This document shows positions 1-11,155 of a stretch of DNA of 64,000 nt, piece by piece. The notes below the pieces were generated by a model. It made no database searches. It was not told where the DNA came from and was given only the letters and a program-made list of their open reading frames with translations. The stretch's first letter is position 1. Every line of letters begins with the position of its first letter. The position numbers and the translations under genes were made by a program. Source of the DNA: Actinomycetota bacterium (GTDB lineage: Bacteria; Actinomycetota; Acidimicrobiia; Acidimicrobiales; Microtrichaceae); contig JADJBW010000001.1 in NCBI GenBank assembly GCA_016703525.1, positions 124,001 through 188,000 of the forward strand, given 5' to 3'.

Positions 1-84
1 CCGCGCGCTCCGTCAACGCCAACCGACGATGGTTCACGCACAGTGGTTGAGCTGGCACCGTTGGAGAAATTCTCACGCTCTGAG

Positions 85-114
85 TTGACGTCATCACTCT
101 TGGGGTCATAGGTT
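85..114 (+). promoter_or_regulatory. dnaA: Candidate dnaA promoter
   Basis: TTGACG (85-90) and TAGGTT (109-114) are separated by 18 bp and resemble a primary-sigma -35/-10 pair. Transcription would start near 120 and give a leader of about 180 nt that contains DnaA-box-like sites. I see no gene in positions 1-299; a divergent rpmH, common in this neighbourhood, is not recognisable here. This is a motif match by eye only. Confidence 0.45.
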
Positions 115-249
115 CCTGCCTGCCCAGGATCCCGTGATTTGGGAATCCCGAACCACATCAGTGCTACCGTCACCATCCCCTCACCGCTTGCAGGTCCGCA
201 TCGGTGAACGTTGTTCCCCGCCTCGCCCTCGGCCAGGCGGTCGGAAGGG

Positions 250-281
250 TTTTCCACAACAACGTCCACAGCTGTGGAAAA
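250..281. promoter_or_regulatory. DnaA-box-like cluster in the dnaA leader
   Basis: TTTTCCACA (250-258), ACGTCCACA (262-270) and the reverse-strand TGTGGAAAA (273-281) lie within 32 bp, just before the ribosome binding site of dnaA. They resemble the DnaA box TTATCCACA. Boxes in this position are commonly used for autorepression of dnaA, which is the inferred role here. Confidence 0.55.
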
Positions 282-299
282 GCCGAGAGGAGGACTGCA

Positions 300-1709
300 G
301 TGGCTGTCGTGAATCCTGCGGAACTCCTGTGGCAAGCCGCGTGTTCCTGCCTCAAAGAGCAGGTCGCTGACGGCGTCTGGTTGGGTGTGTTCAGCGACAC
401 CCAGGGGCTCTATCTCGACGAGAACTGCCTGACCATCGCGGCACCCAACGCCATCGTGCGCGACCGCATCGAGCAGCGCTACCGCGAGCTCGTGCTCGGG
501 GCGCTCGCCGACGCCGGCTCGCCCGATCTGGGCATCGAGGTCCGCGTGGTCACGCCGGAACCGACCGCCGACTCCACGGAACTCGAAGACGCACTCGCCT
601 CGCTCACCGCCGACGCCGTGGGCGTGGTCGCGGCGCGCGAGCCGACACCCGATCTGCCCTCCGCCGCCGGGCCCCGCGAGCGCGTGACCAACCTGAATCA
701 GCGGTACACGTTCGACAGCTTCGTGACCGGTCCATCGAATCGTTTCGCGCAGGCCGCAGCGCTGTCGGTCGCTGAAACGCCGGCTCGCTCCTACAACCCG
801 CTGTTCGTCTACGGCTCGGCGGGGCTGGGCAAGACGCACCTGCTCCAGGCAATCGCTCACTACGTGGTCGAGAACTACCCGTCGTATCGGGTGCGGTACA
901 TCTCGACCGAGACGCTGCTCAACGACTTCATCGACGCCATTCGCAACGGGCGTCAGGCGGAGTTCAAGCGGCGGTACCGCGAGATCGACGTGCTGCTCGT
1001 GGACGACGTCCAGTTCATGGAGGGCAAGGAACAGCTCCAGGAGGAGTTCTTCCACACCTTCAACACCCTGCACGACGCGCAACGCCAGATCGTGCTGAGT
1101 TCCGATCGCCCGCCCGACGCGGTGGCGACCCTCGAGGATCGCCTGCGCAGCCGCTTCAAGATGGGTCTCGTCACCGATATCCAGCCGCCCGACTTCGAAA
1201 CCCGGCTCGCCATCATGCGCAAGAAGGCGGCGCAGGGCAACACGCCCGTGCCGTCCGCCGTGCTCGAGTTCATCGTCACTCACGTCACGAACAACATCCG
1301 CGAGCTCGAAGGCGCGCTCAACCGGGTCACGGCCTACGCGGCGCTCAATCGCACCGATCTCACCGTGGCCGATGCGGAACGGGTGCTCGGCGACATCATC
1401 CAGACGCGCCAGCCGCGACGCATCACGCCCGACGTGATCCTCGAAGCCGCCGCCGACCGCTACGGGTTCGGCATCCACGAGCTCCGGGCTCAGGATCGGC
1501 GTCGACCGCTCGTGCTCGCCCGCCAGGTGGCGATGTACCTGTTCCGTGAGCTGACCGACCTGAGCTACCCCCAGATCGCCAAGGAGTTCGGTGGTCGCGA
1601 TCACACGACGATCATCCACGGGTCCGACAAGATCAAGGCGCTCATGGCCGAACGCCAGGACGTCTACGACGACGTGACCGCCCTGATCCAGTCCATCAAG
1701 AACGGATGA
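300..1709 (+). CDS. dnaA: Chromosomal replication initiator protein DnaA
   Basis: DnaA is the AAA+ ATPase that binds DnaA boxes at oriC, melts the origin and loads the DnaB helicase. The protein is 469 aa. It has an N-terminal DnaB-interaction domain (about 1-90), a short linker, an AAA+ domain with Walker A GSAGLGKT (about 172-179) and Walker B VLLVDDVQF, and a C-terminal helix-turn-helix domain ending with the family signature around GGRDHTTIIHGSDKI. I chose the GTG at 300 because AGGAGG lies at 289-294 and the N-terminus VNPAELLW matches the family. An in-frame upstream GTG at 204 would add 32 unlikely residues across the DnaA boxes. The downstream oriC and dnaN give the standard origin order. 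Confidence 0.97.
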   Translation: MAVVNPAELLWQAACSCLKEQVADGVWLGVFSDTQGLYLDENCLTIAAPNAIVRDRIEQRYRELVLGALADAGSPDLGIEVRVVTPEPTADSTELEDALASLTADAVGVVAAREPTPDLPSAAGPRERVTNLNQRYTFDSFVTGPSNRFAQAAALSVAETPARSYNPLFVYGSAGLGKTHLLQAIAHYVVENYPSYRVRYISTETLLNDFIDAIRNGRQAEFKRRYREIDVLLVDDVQFMEGKEQLQEEFFHTFNTLHDAQRQIVLSSDRPPDAVATLEDRLRSRFKMGLVTDIQPPDFETRLAIMRKKAAQGNTPVPSAVLEFIVTHVTNNIRELEGALNRVTAYAALNRTDLTVADAERVLGDIIQTRQPRRITPDVILEAAADRYGFGIHELRAQDRRRPLVLARQVAMYLFRELTDLSYPQIAKEFGGRDHTTIIHGSDKIKALMAERQDVYDDVTALIQSIKNG

Positions 1710-1974
1710 GCACACCCGCACGCCCCCTCGCCGCGCCACGCGTTCCCGGTTGTCCACCGGGGGCCGTGAACGAGCGGTGGACAACGGGTGGACAACACCG
1801 AGCACGTCCCCAGACACCGGTGAAATTTCAACCGCGTCGTGTGGACGATGGGGACAACGAGGGGACACACAGATCCCTACGTTTGGGGGCGCGGGCTAGG
1901 TTCTCCACAATCCACAGGCACTACTACCAATACTGCCTAGTGAGATCACACACAGAGAAGAAAGAGGCAGGAAC
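1710..1974. other. oriC: oriC, dnaA-dnaN intergenic origin of replication
   Basis: This 265-bp spacer carries at least eight DnaA-box-like 9-mers: TTGTCCACC (1750-1758), GGTGGACAA (1776-1784 and 1787-1795, exactly 11 bp apart), ACGTCCCCA (1804), TGTGGACGA (1840), TGGGGACAA (1849), AGGGGACAC (1860, again 11 bp on) and TTCTCCACA (1901-1909). Boxes occur on both strands. A 19-bp element at 1815-1833 recurs before gyrB. The stretch from about 1905 to 1965 is the least GC-rich part and may be the unwinding element. Position and box density support the call; function is inferred. Confidence 0.88.
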
Positions 1975-3069
1975 GTGAGATTCCGCTGTGAACGCGACGT
2001 GCTGGTCGATGGCCTGAGCACGGCAGGTCGCGCCGTGTCGAGCCGTGGCGGCGCACAACCGGTGCTCGCGGGGATCCGCATGATCCTGCAGGGCGATCGA
2101 CTCGAACTCACCGGAAGCGACCTGGAACTCACGATCTCGGTCGAGCTGACCGTTGCCGGCGACACCGACGGCGAGATCGTCATTCCGTCCCGGCTCGCCC
2201 TCGACATCGTCAAGGCGCTCGAACCCGGTGCCGTCACGATCGACACCGAGGGCGAGGAGGCACGCATCACCGGCGGCCGTTCGCAGTTCTCGCTGCACCT
2301 GATCCCGGCCGAGGAGTATCCGCCGCTCGTGGCGCCCACCGGCGAGTCGCTCACCATCGGAGCGGCGGAGTTCGCCGAGGGCCTGCGTCAGGTCGTCCCC
2401 GCAGCGTCGACCGACGACTCCCGACCGATCCTCACCGGCGTGCTCCTGGCCCGTGAGGGCACCGGCCTGCGCCTCGTCTCGACCGACTCGTACCGGCTCG
2501 CCGTGCGCGACCTCCCGGGCACGTCGGTGCTCGCCGAGGGGCAGAAGGTGCTCGTACCGTCGCGGGCCCTCACCGAGGTTGCCCGCGCGTTGCAGTCGGC
2601 GTCGGAACTGACGTTGCTGCTGGGCGAGCGCGACGCGTCGTTCCTGATCGACGGTGTGCGGCTGTCGACACGGCTGATCGAGGGCGAGTTCCCGAACTAC
2701 CGCGGCCTGATTCCCCAGAGCCAGCCCAACCGGCTCACCGTCGGCCGCACGGCGCTGATCGATGCGCTGCGGCGCGTGAAGCTCATGGCCCGCGAGGCGA
2801 CGCCGGTACGGCTCACGATGAGCGCCGACGGCCTGGAACTCGTGGCGATCACCCAGGATGTCGGCCAGGCGCACGAGCAGCTGGACGCGCAGTACGAGGG
2901 CACCGACCTGACCGTGGCGTTCAACCCCGACTACCTGATGAACGGGCTGGATGTGACCCCGGGCGACGAGGTCTCGATCGAGACGGTCGACACGCTGAAG
3001 CCGGCCCTCCTGCGGTCGCTCGAGACCACCGACTTCCTCTACCTGCTCATGCCGGTCCGCGTCTCCTGA
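1975..3069 (+). CDS. dnaN: DNA polymerase III subunit beta (sliding clamp)
   Basis: The beta clamp is a ring-shaped dimer that tethers DNA polymerase III and other factors to DNA. The 364-aa product has the usual three repeated clamp folds and ends with the typical YLLMPVR tail. It begins at a GTG preceded by a purine-rich AGAGGCAGG Shine-Dalgarno sequence at about 1962-1970. It follows oriC directly, and recF starts five bases after its stop, so dnaN and recF are probably co-transcribed. Nothing is unusual in the protein. Confidence 0.97.
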   Translation: MRFRCERDVLVDGLSTAGRAVSSRGGAQPVLAGIRMILQGDRLELTGSDLELTISVELTVAGDTDGEIVIPSRLALDIVKALEPGAVTIDTEGEEARITGGRSQFSLHLIPAEEYPPLVAPTGESLTIGAAEFAEGLRQVVPAASTDDSRPILTGVLLAREGTGLRLVSTDSYRLAVRDLPGTSVLAEGQKVLVPSRALTEVARALQSASELTLLLGERDASFLIDGVRLSTRLIEGEFPNYRGLIPQSQPNRLTVGRTALIDALRRVKLMAREATPVRLTMSADGLELVAITQDVGQAHEQLDAQYEGTDLTVAFNPDYLMNGLDVTPGDEVSIETVDTLKPALLRSLETTDFLYLLMPVRVS

Positions 3070-3073
3070 GACG

Positions 3074-4153
3074 GTGACATCGATCCGGTCGCTCAGCCTT
3101 CGAGGGTTCCGTTCCTACGACGAACTCGATGTGGAGTTCGATCCGGGTGTGACCGTGATCGTCGGCGACAACGGCAACGGCAAGACGAACCTCATCGAGG
3201 CCATCGCGTTCGCGTCGACCCTGCGGTCGTTCCGTGGCGTGGCGAACGACGTGCTCATCGGCATCGACGCCGAGGTCAGCGTGGTGCGGGCGACCTTCGA
3301 CGTGGAGGGTCGGGAGCTCCTGGTGGAGATCGAGCTACCCCGGAACGGGCGCTCACGAGTGCTCCTCAACCGGCAGCGTGTCGCGAAGCGCGGCGAGCTC
3401 GCGGCGGCGGTTGCGGTGACCGTGTTCGCACCCGACGACCTGGAGATCGTGAAGGGCTCGCCGTCGGCGCGGCGCGAGTACGTCGACGACCTGATGGAGC
3501 TCCTGCACCCGAAGAACGAGGCCGCATGTGCCGAGTTCGCCCGAGTGCTCAAACAACGCAACGCGCTGTTGAAGCAGCTCGGCGGCCGACTCGACGACGC
3601 CGCTGCGCTGACCCTCGACGTGTGGGACGAGCGGTACGCGCTGGCGGGGGAGCGGCTGGCGCAGCTGCGACGCAAGACGGTCGAGGCCCTGGCACCGCAC
3701 GTCGAGTCGGCGCTGCGCGACGTGGCCGGCGGCGACGCGAAGGTCGGAGTGGAATACGAACCGTCGTGGCGGCTCGGCGGCCTCGCCGACACCCTCGTCG
3801 GCAGCCGAGGCGACGATGTGCGCCGCGGGGTGTCAACCGTCGGACCGCACCGCGATGATGTGATCGTGCGACTGAACGATCTGCCGTCTCGAACCCATGC
3901 CTCGCAAGGCGAACAACGCTCGCTGGTGTTGGCGCTACGACTCGCGGCGCATCGGCTGCTCACCGACGTTCGCGGCTCGGCGCCGCTGCTGCTGCTCGAC
4001 GACGTGTTCTCCGAGCTCGACGAGACCCGCAGCGCGGCGCTGCTGGCCGCGCTGCCGGCCGCGCAGACGATCGTGACCTCGGCCCTCGAAGCACCGAGCG
4101 CGTCGCACCCCGACGCGGTGCTGCGCATCCGAGATTCGGAGCTCGTGCCGTGA
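3074..4153 (+). CDS. recF: DNA replication and repair protein RecF
   Basis: RecF is an SMC-like ABC ATPase that helps load RecA at single-strand gaps. The 359-aa protein begins with the family opening (LRGFRSYDELDVEFDPG), followed by Walker A GDNGNGKTN (about 31-39). A signature-like SQGEQRSL and Walker B LLLLDDVFSELD lie near the C-terminus. The GTG start is five bases after dnaN. Its last bases overlap the start of the next gene by four nucleotides (GTGA), so the hydrolase downstream is probably translated from the same message. Confidence 0.96.
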   Translation: MTSIRSLSLRGFRSYDELDVEFDPGVTVIVGDNGNGKTNLIEAIAFASTLRSFRGVANDVLIGIDAEVSVVRATFDVEGRELLVEIELPRNGRSRVLLNRQRVAKRGELAAAVAVTVFAPDDLEIVKGSPSARREYVDDLMELLHPKNEAACAEFARVLKQRNALLKQLGGRLDDAAALTLDVWDERYALAGERLAQLRRKTVEALAPHVESALRDVAGGDAKVGVEYEPSWRLGGLADTLVGSRGDDVRRGVSTVGPHRDDVIVRLNDLPSRTHASQGEQRSLVLALRLAAHRLLTDVRGSAPLLLLDDVFSELDETRSAALLAALPAAQTIVTSALEAPSASHPDAVLRIRDSELVP

Positions 4154-5739
4154 CCGCGTCGAGACCTCGCGGGAATGTGCTGTTCATCACCGTCGACCAG
4201 TGGCGAGGCGACTCCCTGTCGTGCGTGGGGCATCCGCTCGTGGAGACGCCGACGATCGATGCGCTGGCGGCTCGTGGTGTGCTGTTCCGCCGTCATTTCG
4301 CCAACACCGCGCCGTGTGGGCCGAGCCGAGCATCGCTGTACACGGGGATGTACGCGCAGAACCACCGCTCGATCCTGAACGGCACGCCGCTCGACGCCCG
4401 GCTTCCCAACATCGCCAAGAGCGCGCGATCGGTCGGCTACACGCCGGCGCTGTTCGGCTACACCGACACGAGCGTCGATCCGCGCACCGTGGCCGCCGAC
4501 GATCCGCGGCTGTTCAACTACGAGGGCGTGCTCGACGGGTTCGACCCCGTGGTAAACGACCCCGAGATCCTCGGCTCGGCGCAGTGGGCCGGCTGGCTCG
4601 CACGGCAGGGCGTGGACGTTCCCGCGAATGTGCGCGACCTGTACGAACCCGTTGCGGGTTTCCCCGGCGCCGACGAGCACGGGCCCACCTGGGCACCGCC
4701 GCAGTTCTCGGCCGAACACACCGAGACGGCGTTCATGGTCGGCGAGCTGATCGACTGGATCGACACGCGCACCGCCCAGGAGTGGGCCGACGATCCGTTC
4801 TTCATCCACGCCTCGTTCATTCGCCCGCACCCTCCGTACCGTGCGCCCGAGGGGTACCACGACCTCTACGCGGCCGACGACGTGCCGCCGTTTCGCGGCG
4901 GGGCCACGCCCGAGGAAGCATCCGCGGTCCACCTGCTCGCCGCGGCCGCTGTCGCCATGCCCGGAGCGGCGGCGCCGCGAGACGAACGCGATCGACGACA
5001 ACTCCGCGCGACCTACCACGCGATGCAACGCGAGGTCGACGATCAACTCGGCCGGCTGTTCGCGCACCTGCGCGATCGCGGACTCGACCGCGACACGCTG
5101 ATCGTGCTCACAAGCGACCACGGCGAGATGGGTGGCGACCACTGGTTGGTGGAGAAGCTCGGGTACTGGGACGAGTCGTTCCACATTCCGCTCATCGTGG
5201 TTGACCCCCGGCCGGCTGCCGACGGTACGCGCGGCCTGCACGTGCACGAGTTCACGGAGTCGGTCGACGTGATGCCCACGATCCTGGAGTGGATCGGCGC
5301 GGGACTTCCCGACCCGTGCGACGGGCGTTCGCTCGGATCGTTCCTGCACGACGGCGTCGCGCCACCCCACTGGCGCGACGCGGTGTTCTGGGAATGGGCC
5401 TTCGCCGATCCCGAGGAACGCTCGGTCGAAGCGCTCCTCGACGAGCCCGCCGAGCACTGCGTGCTCAATGTGGTGCGAACCGATGGCTGGAAGTACGTGC
5501 AGTTCGCCGGCGACGAAGCGAAGATGCCGCCCCTGCTGTTCGACCTGCACGCCGATCCGGATCACCTCGTCAATCTGGCCGCCGATCCGGCGTACGCGCC
5601 GCGCGTGCTCGACGGGCTGCGCCGCCTGGTGCAGTGGCGAATGCGCCACGACGAACGAACGCTGTCGACCTACCACCTGAGTGCCGAACGCGGGCTCCTG
5701 CACGTGGTCGACCCGCGCGGGTATCGGGGCGAACCGTGA
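4150..5739 (+). CDS. Sulfatase-superfamily hydrolase, phosphonate monoester hydrolase-like
   Basis: This 529-aa enzyme belongs to the alkaline phosphatase/sulfatase superfamily. The formylglycine signature CGPSRASLYTG starts at Cys56. Metal-binding Asp16 (VDQWRGD) precedes it, and a second metal motif TSDHGEMGGDH lies around 320, followed by KLGYWDESFHIPLIV. The opening and the segment after the signature (QNHRSILNG) resemble phosphonate and phosphate-ester hydrolases more than classical arylsulfatases, but the substrate cannot be read from sequence. Activity would need Cys56 converted to formylglycine by a maturase not seen here. No signal peptide is visible. It is coupled by GTGA overlaps to recF upstream and DUF721 downstream, where actinobacteria normally have nothing between them. 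Confidence 0.85.
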   Translation: MTASRPRGNVLFITVDQWRGDSLSCVGHPLVETPTIDALAARGVLFRRHFANTAPCGPSRASLYTGMYAQNHRSILNGTPLDARLPNIAKSARSVGYTPALFGYTDTSVDPRTVAADDPRLFNYEGVLDGFDPVVNDPEILGSAQWAGWLARQGVDVPANVRDLYEPVAGFPGADEHGPTWAPPQFSAEHTETAFMVGELIDWIDTRTAQEWADDPFFIHASFIRPHPPYRAPEGYHDLYAADDVPPFRGGATPEEASAVHLLAAAAVAMPGAAAPRDERDRRQLRATYHAMQREVDDQLGRLFAHLRDRGLDRDTLIVLTSDHGEMGGDHWLVEKLGYWDESFHIPLIVVDPRPAADGTRGLHVHEFTESVDVMPTILEWIGAGLPDPCDGRSLGSFLHDGVAPPHWRDAVFWEWAFADPEERSVEALLDEPAEHCVLNVVRTDGWKYVQFAGDEAKMPPLLFDLHADPDHLVNLAADPAYAPRVLDGLRRLVQWRMRHDERTLSTYHLSAERGLLHVVDPRGYRGEP

Positions 5740-6053
5740 CGCCTCGACGCCCCGCGGCGCCGCTCGCAGCGAGCGTGGATCAGCTCCGCCGACATCTCGG
5801 TCTGGGTTCGCTCAGCGTGCTCGACCAGCTCACCGCCGAGTGGCCCACGCTCGTGGGCGAGGAGCTGGCCGACCTTGCGGACATCATCGAGATCCGGGAC
5901 CGAACGCTCACGATCGGCGCGCCCGACGCCGCCACCGCCGAGGCGGTTCGCTGGGCGCGCGGACGCATTCTGGAACGCGTCCGCGCGGTCGGTCTCGGCG
6001 CCCAGGTCGACGATGTGAGCGTGCGTGTGATCCGGTCGCCTCGGCCTCGCTGA
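5736..6053 (+). CDS. DUF721 (DciA-like) family protein
   Basis: This 105-aa protein matches the DUF721 family found between recF and gyrB in most actinobacteria. Family-like features are LASLDQL-type opening helices, EWPTLVGEELA, and the beta-strand run following it. DUF721 contains DciA, which interacts with the replicative helicase DnaB in bacteria lacking DnaC; a helicase-loading role here is an inference from that link and from the replication neighbourhood. The GTG start at 5736 overlaps the stop of the hydrolase gene. The protein is short and mostly basic near its start. Confidence 0.82.
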   Translation: MTPRRPAAPLAASVDQLRRHLGLGSLSVLDQLTAEWPTLVGEELADLADIIEIRDRTLTIGAPDAATAEAVRWARGRILERVRAVGLGAQVDDVSVRVIRSPRPR

Positions 6054-6233
6054 ACGGGCCCGGATCGGCCCTTCGGGGTGGTAACATTCACCGGTGAAAT
6101 TTGAACCTGGCGAGAGGGTGGAACCCGCAACCGCACTCCGCCAAACCGGCCTCGCAGCCCTGTGCGCGGCACCCCGCTCGGCCAGGTTCCGTCGATCCGA
6201 CACAAGCGAAGAGACGGTCCGAAAGGGCGCGTG
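6054..6233 (+). promoter_or_regulatory. gyrB leader with an oriC-like 19-bp element
   Basis: The 180-bp spacer before gyrB contains a possible -10 (TAACAT, 6082-6087) immediately followed by CACCGGTGAAATTTGAACC at 6089-6107. The same 19-mer, with one mismatch, occurs inside oriC at 1815-1833. The rest is a GC-rich leader; AAAGGG at 6222-6227 is the ribosome binding site that favours the GTG at 6234. A shared regulator is an inference. Confidence 0.4.
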
Positions 6234-8162
6234 GTGACTGACGAACAAACCTCGTCGTATGGAGCCGACCAGATTCAGGTGCTGGAAGGCCTTGAGGCCG
6301 TTCGCAAGCGGCCGGGTATGTACATCGGTTCGACCGGTTCTCAAGGCCTGCACCACCTGGTGTACGAGGTCGTGGACAACTCCGTCGACGAGGCGATGGC
6401 CGGGTTCGCCTCGAGCATCAAGGTGCAGTTGCTGGCCGACGGCGGCTGCGAGGTCATCGACGACGGGCGAGGCATCCCGGTCGACAAGCACCCGAAGTAC
6501 GAAGACCTGTCGGCCGCCGAGGTGGTTCTGACCGTCCTGCACGCAGGGGGCAAGTTCGGCGGCGGCGGCTACAAGGTCTCGGGCGGACTGCACGGCGTGG
6601 GTATCTCGGTCGTGAACGCCCTCTCGCGCCGCGTCGAGGTCGAGATCGATCTCTACGGCAAGCGGCACCGCATGTCGTTCCGCGATGGCGGCGAATTGGT
6701 CGAGCGCCTGCACGTGATCGGTGAAGCGCCGGGCGACCGCACGGGCACCACGGTTCGCTTCTGGCCCGACGAAACGATCTTCGACGAGACGCAGTTCCGC
6801 GCCCAGACGCTCATCGAACGCTTCCAGATGATGGCGTTCCTCAACGCCGGCCTCGAGATCGAGTTCCACGACGGCCGCACCGAGGAATCGAACGACGTCA
6901 CGTTCCGCTACGACGGCGGTATCCGCGATTTCGTGCGCCACGTGAACGCCACGAAGGAACCGCTCTTCGACGAGGTCGGGTACTTCTCGCAGGCCGAGGA
7001 GACGATGGAGGCCGAGATCGCGTTCCAGTGGAACACCGGCTACCACTCCGACGGGCTGCACTCGTTTGCGAACGGCATCACCACCATCGACGGCGGCATG
7101 CACGAGGAGGGCTTCAAGAAGGGCCTCACCAACACCGTCAACCGGTACGCCCGCGAGAAGGGGCTCCTCAAGGAGAAGGAGGGCAACCTCCAAGGCGAGG
7201 ACATCCGCGAGGGCCTCACGGCGATCATCTCGGTGAAGCTCCAGGACCCCCAGTTCGAGGGCCAGACCAAGGGCAAGCTCGGCAACGTGCCGATGCGTTC
7301 GCTCGTGGAGCGCGCCACCAACGAGCACCTGAGCGACTGGCTCGAAGAACACCCCACCGAGGCGCGCCGGGTGCTGTCCAAGGCGGTTCAGGCGTCGCGG
7401 GCGCGTGAGGCCGCCCGGTCGGCGCGCGACTCGGCGCGTCGCAAGTCGGCGCTCGACGGCGCCGGTCTGCCCGGCAAGCTCGCGGATTGCTCGTCGAACA
7501 GCCCCGAGGAATGCGAGCTCTACATCGTGGAGGGCAACTCGGCCGGTGGCTCGGCCAAAGACGCCCGCGATCCTCGCATCATGGCGATCCTGCCCATCCG
7601 AGGAAAGATCCTCAACGTCGAACGAGCCCGCATCGACAAGATGCTGAAGAACACCGAGGTGACCTCGCTGATTCAGGCGGTCGGTGGCGGCATCGGCGAG
7701 GAGTTCGACGTCGCCAAGATCCGCTACCACAAGATCGTGATCCTCTGCGACGCCGATGTCGACGGTGCGCACATTCGCACGCTGCTCCTCACGTTCTTCT
7801 TCCGCCAGATGCGGCCCCTGGTGGAGGGCGGCCACGTCTACATCGCCCAGCCGCCCTTGTATTCGACCAAGGTCGGGCGCGACACGATCTACCTGAAGGA
7901 CGACGCGGCTAAGGCGGGGTTCCTTTCCGAGCGGCCGACCCACAAAGAGGAGTTCTCTCGCCTGAAGGGCCTCGGCGAGATGGACGCGAAGGAACTCCGC
8001 GAGACGACGCTCGAGCCGGCGAACCGCACGCTGCTGCAGGTATCGGTCGAGCAGGCGGCCATCGCCGACGAAGTGTGCTCGATCCTCATGGGCGAAGACG
8101 TCGAGAGCCGGAAACACTTCATTCAGACCAACGCACGCGACGTGCGATTCCTCGACATCTGA
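6234..8162 (+). CDS. gyrB: DNA gyrase subunit B
   Basis: GyrB is the ATPase subunit of DNA gyrase, which introduces negative supercoils. The 642-aa protein has the GHKL ATPase opening (LEAVRKRPGMYIGS), the GGKFGGGGYKVSGGLHGVG ATP lid, a transducer domain, a TOPRIM domain with IVEGNSAGGSAK, and the metal triad DADVDG. It ends with the conserved RDVRFLDI. Start choice: GTG codons lie at 6231 and 6234, and spacing from AAAGGG favours 6234. Residue 435 is Asn where most GyrB proteins have the Asp of EGDSAGGSAK, a position linked to quinolone resistance in other bacteria. gyrA follows after 10 bp. Confidence 0.96.
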   Translation: MTDEQTSSYGADQIQVLEGLEAVRKRPGMYIGSTGSQGLHHLVYEVVDNSVDEAMAGFASSIKVQLLADGGCEVIDDGRGIPVDKHPKYEDLSAAEVVLTVLHAGGKFGGGGYKVSGGLHGVGISVVNALSRRVEVEIDLYGKRHRMSFRDGGELVERLHVIGEAPGDRTGTTVRFWPDETIFDETQFRAQTLIERFQMMAFLNAGLEIEFHDGRTEESNDVTFRYDGGIRDFVRHVNATKEPLFDEVGYFSQAEETMEAEIAFQWNTGYHSDGLHSFANGITTIDGGMHEEGFKKGLTNTVNRYAREKGLLKEKEGNLQGEDIREGLTAIISVKLQDPQFEGQTKGKLGNVPMRSLVERATNEHLSDWLEEHPTEARRVLSKAVQASRAREAARSARDSARRKSALDGAGLPGKLADCSSNSPEECELYIVEGNSAGGSAKDARDPRIMAILPIRGKILNVERARIDKMLKNTEVTSLIQAVGGGIGEEFDVAKIRYHKIVILCDADVDGAHIRTLLLTFFFRQMRPLVEGGHVYIAQPPLYSTKVGRDTIYLKDDAAKAGFLSERPTHKEEFSRLKGLGEMDAKELRETTLEPANRTLLQVSVEQAAIADEVCSILMGEDVESRKHFIQTNARDVRFLDI

Positions 8163-8172
8163 GGCGGAGCCG

Positions 8173-10803
<2,631 letters not shown>

Positions 10804-10807
<4 letters not shown>

Positions 10808-11112
10808 TTCGCACCGCTCGTCGAAGCGACCGCGGCCAGGCGCTGCCGGTCGTGGCGATCGCGATCGTGCTCGCCGCGCTCGTGACGCTGGCGCTCGGAC
10901 AGTTGGGAGCAGCGTCGGTGCGCCAGGGCCGGGCGCAGGCGGTCGCCGATGTGACGGCGCTCGCAGCCGCATCCTCGGGATCTGACGCAGGCCGAAGCGT
11001 TGCGACCGCGAACGGCGCGACGGTTCGATCCATCACGACGGACGCCGAGGAAGTGCGGGTTATCGTCGCAATCGACGGCGTCGAGGCTGGAGCGGCGGCG
11101 AAAGCACTGTGA
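10804..11112 (+). CDS. TadE/TadG-like secreted or membrane-anchored protein
   Basis: The 102-aa product starts with a charged DRGQALP segment, a hydrophobic helix (about 15-33, VVAIAIVLAALVTLALGQL), then an alanine-rich region with AVADVTALAAA. This N-terminal pattern is typical of TadE/TadG-like Flp pilus assembly pseudopilins and of related small actinobacterial proteins found near secretion genes. No other Tad genes are in the window, so a pilus role is not supported by context. The GTG start overlaps the gyrA stop, implying coupling to gyrA. Confidence 0.55.
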
Positions 11113-11155
11113 GGGTGAACCCCATTCGGCGGCCTGCGGCCTAGACTCGCCGCCC

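Noticed and set aside
1..299. Divergent rpmH or rnpA expected upstream of dnaA
   Set aside because: No S34-ribosomal-protein-like or RNase P-like reading frame is seen on either strand of this stretch.
1706..1978. A 90-codon frame through oriC
   Set aside because: It overlaps DnaA boxes and lacks coding-like composition and a ribosome binding site.
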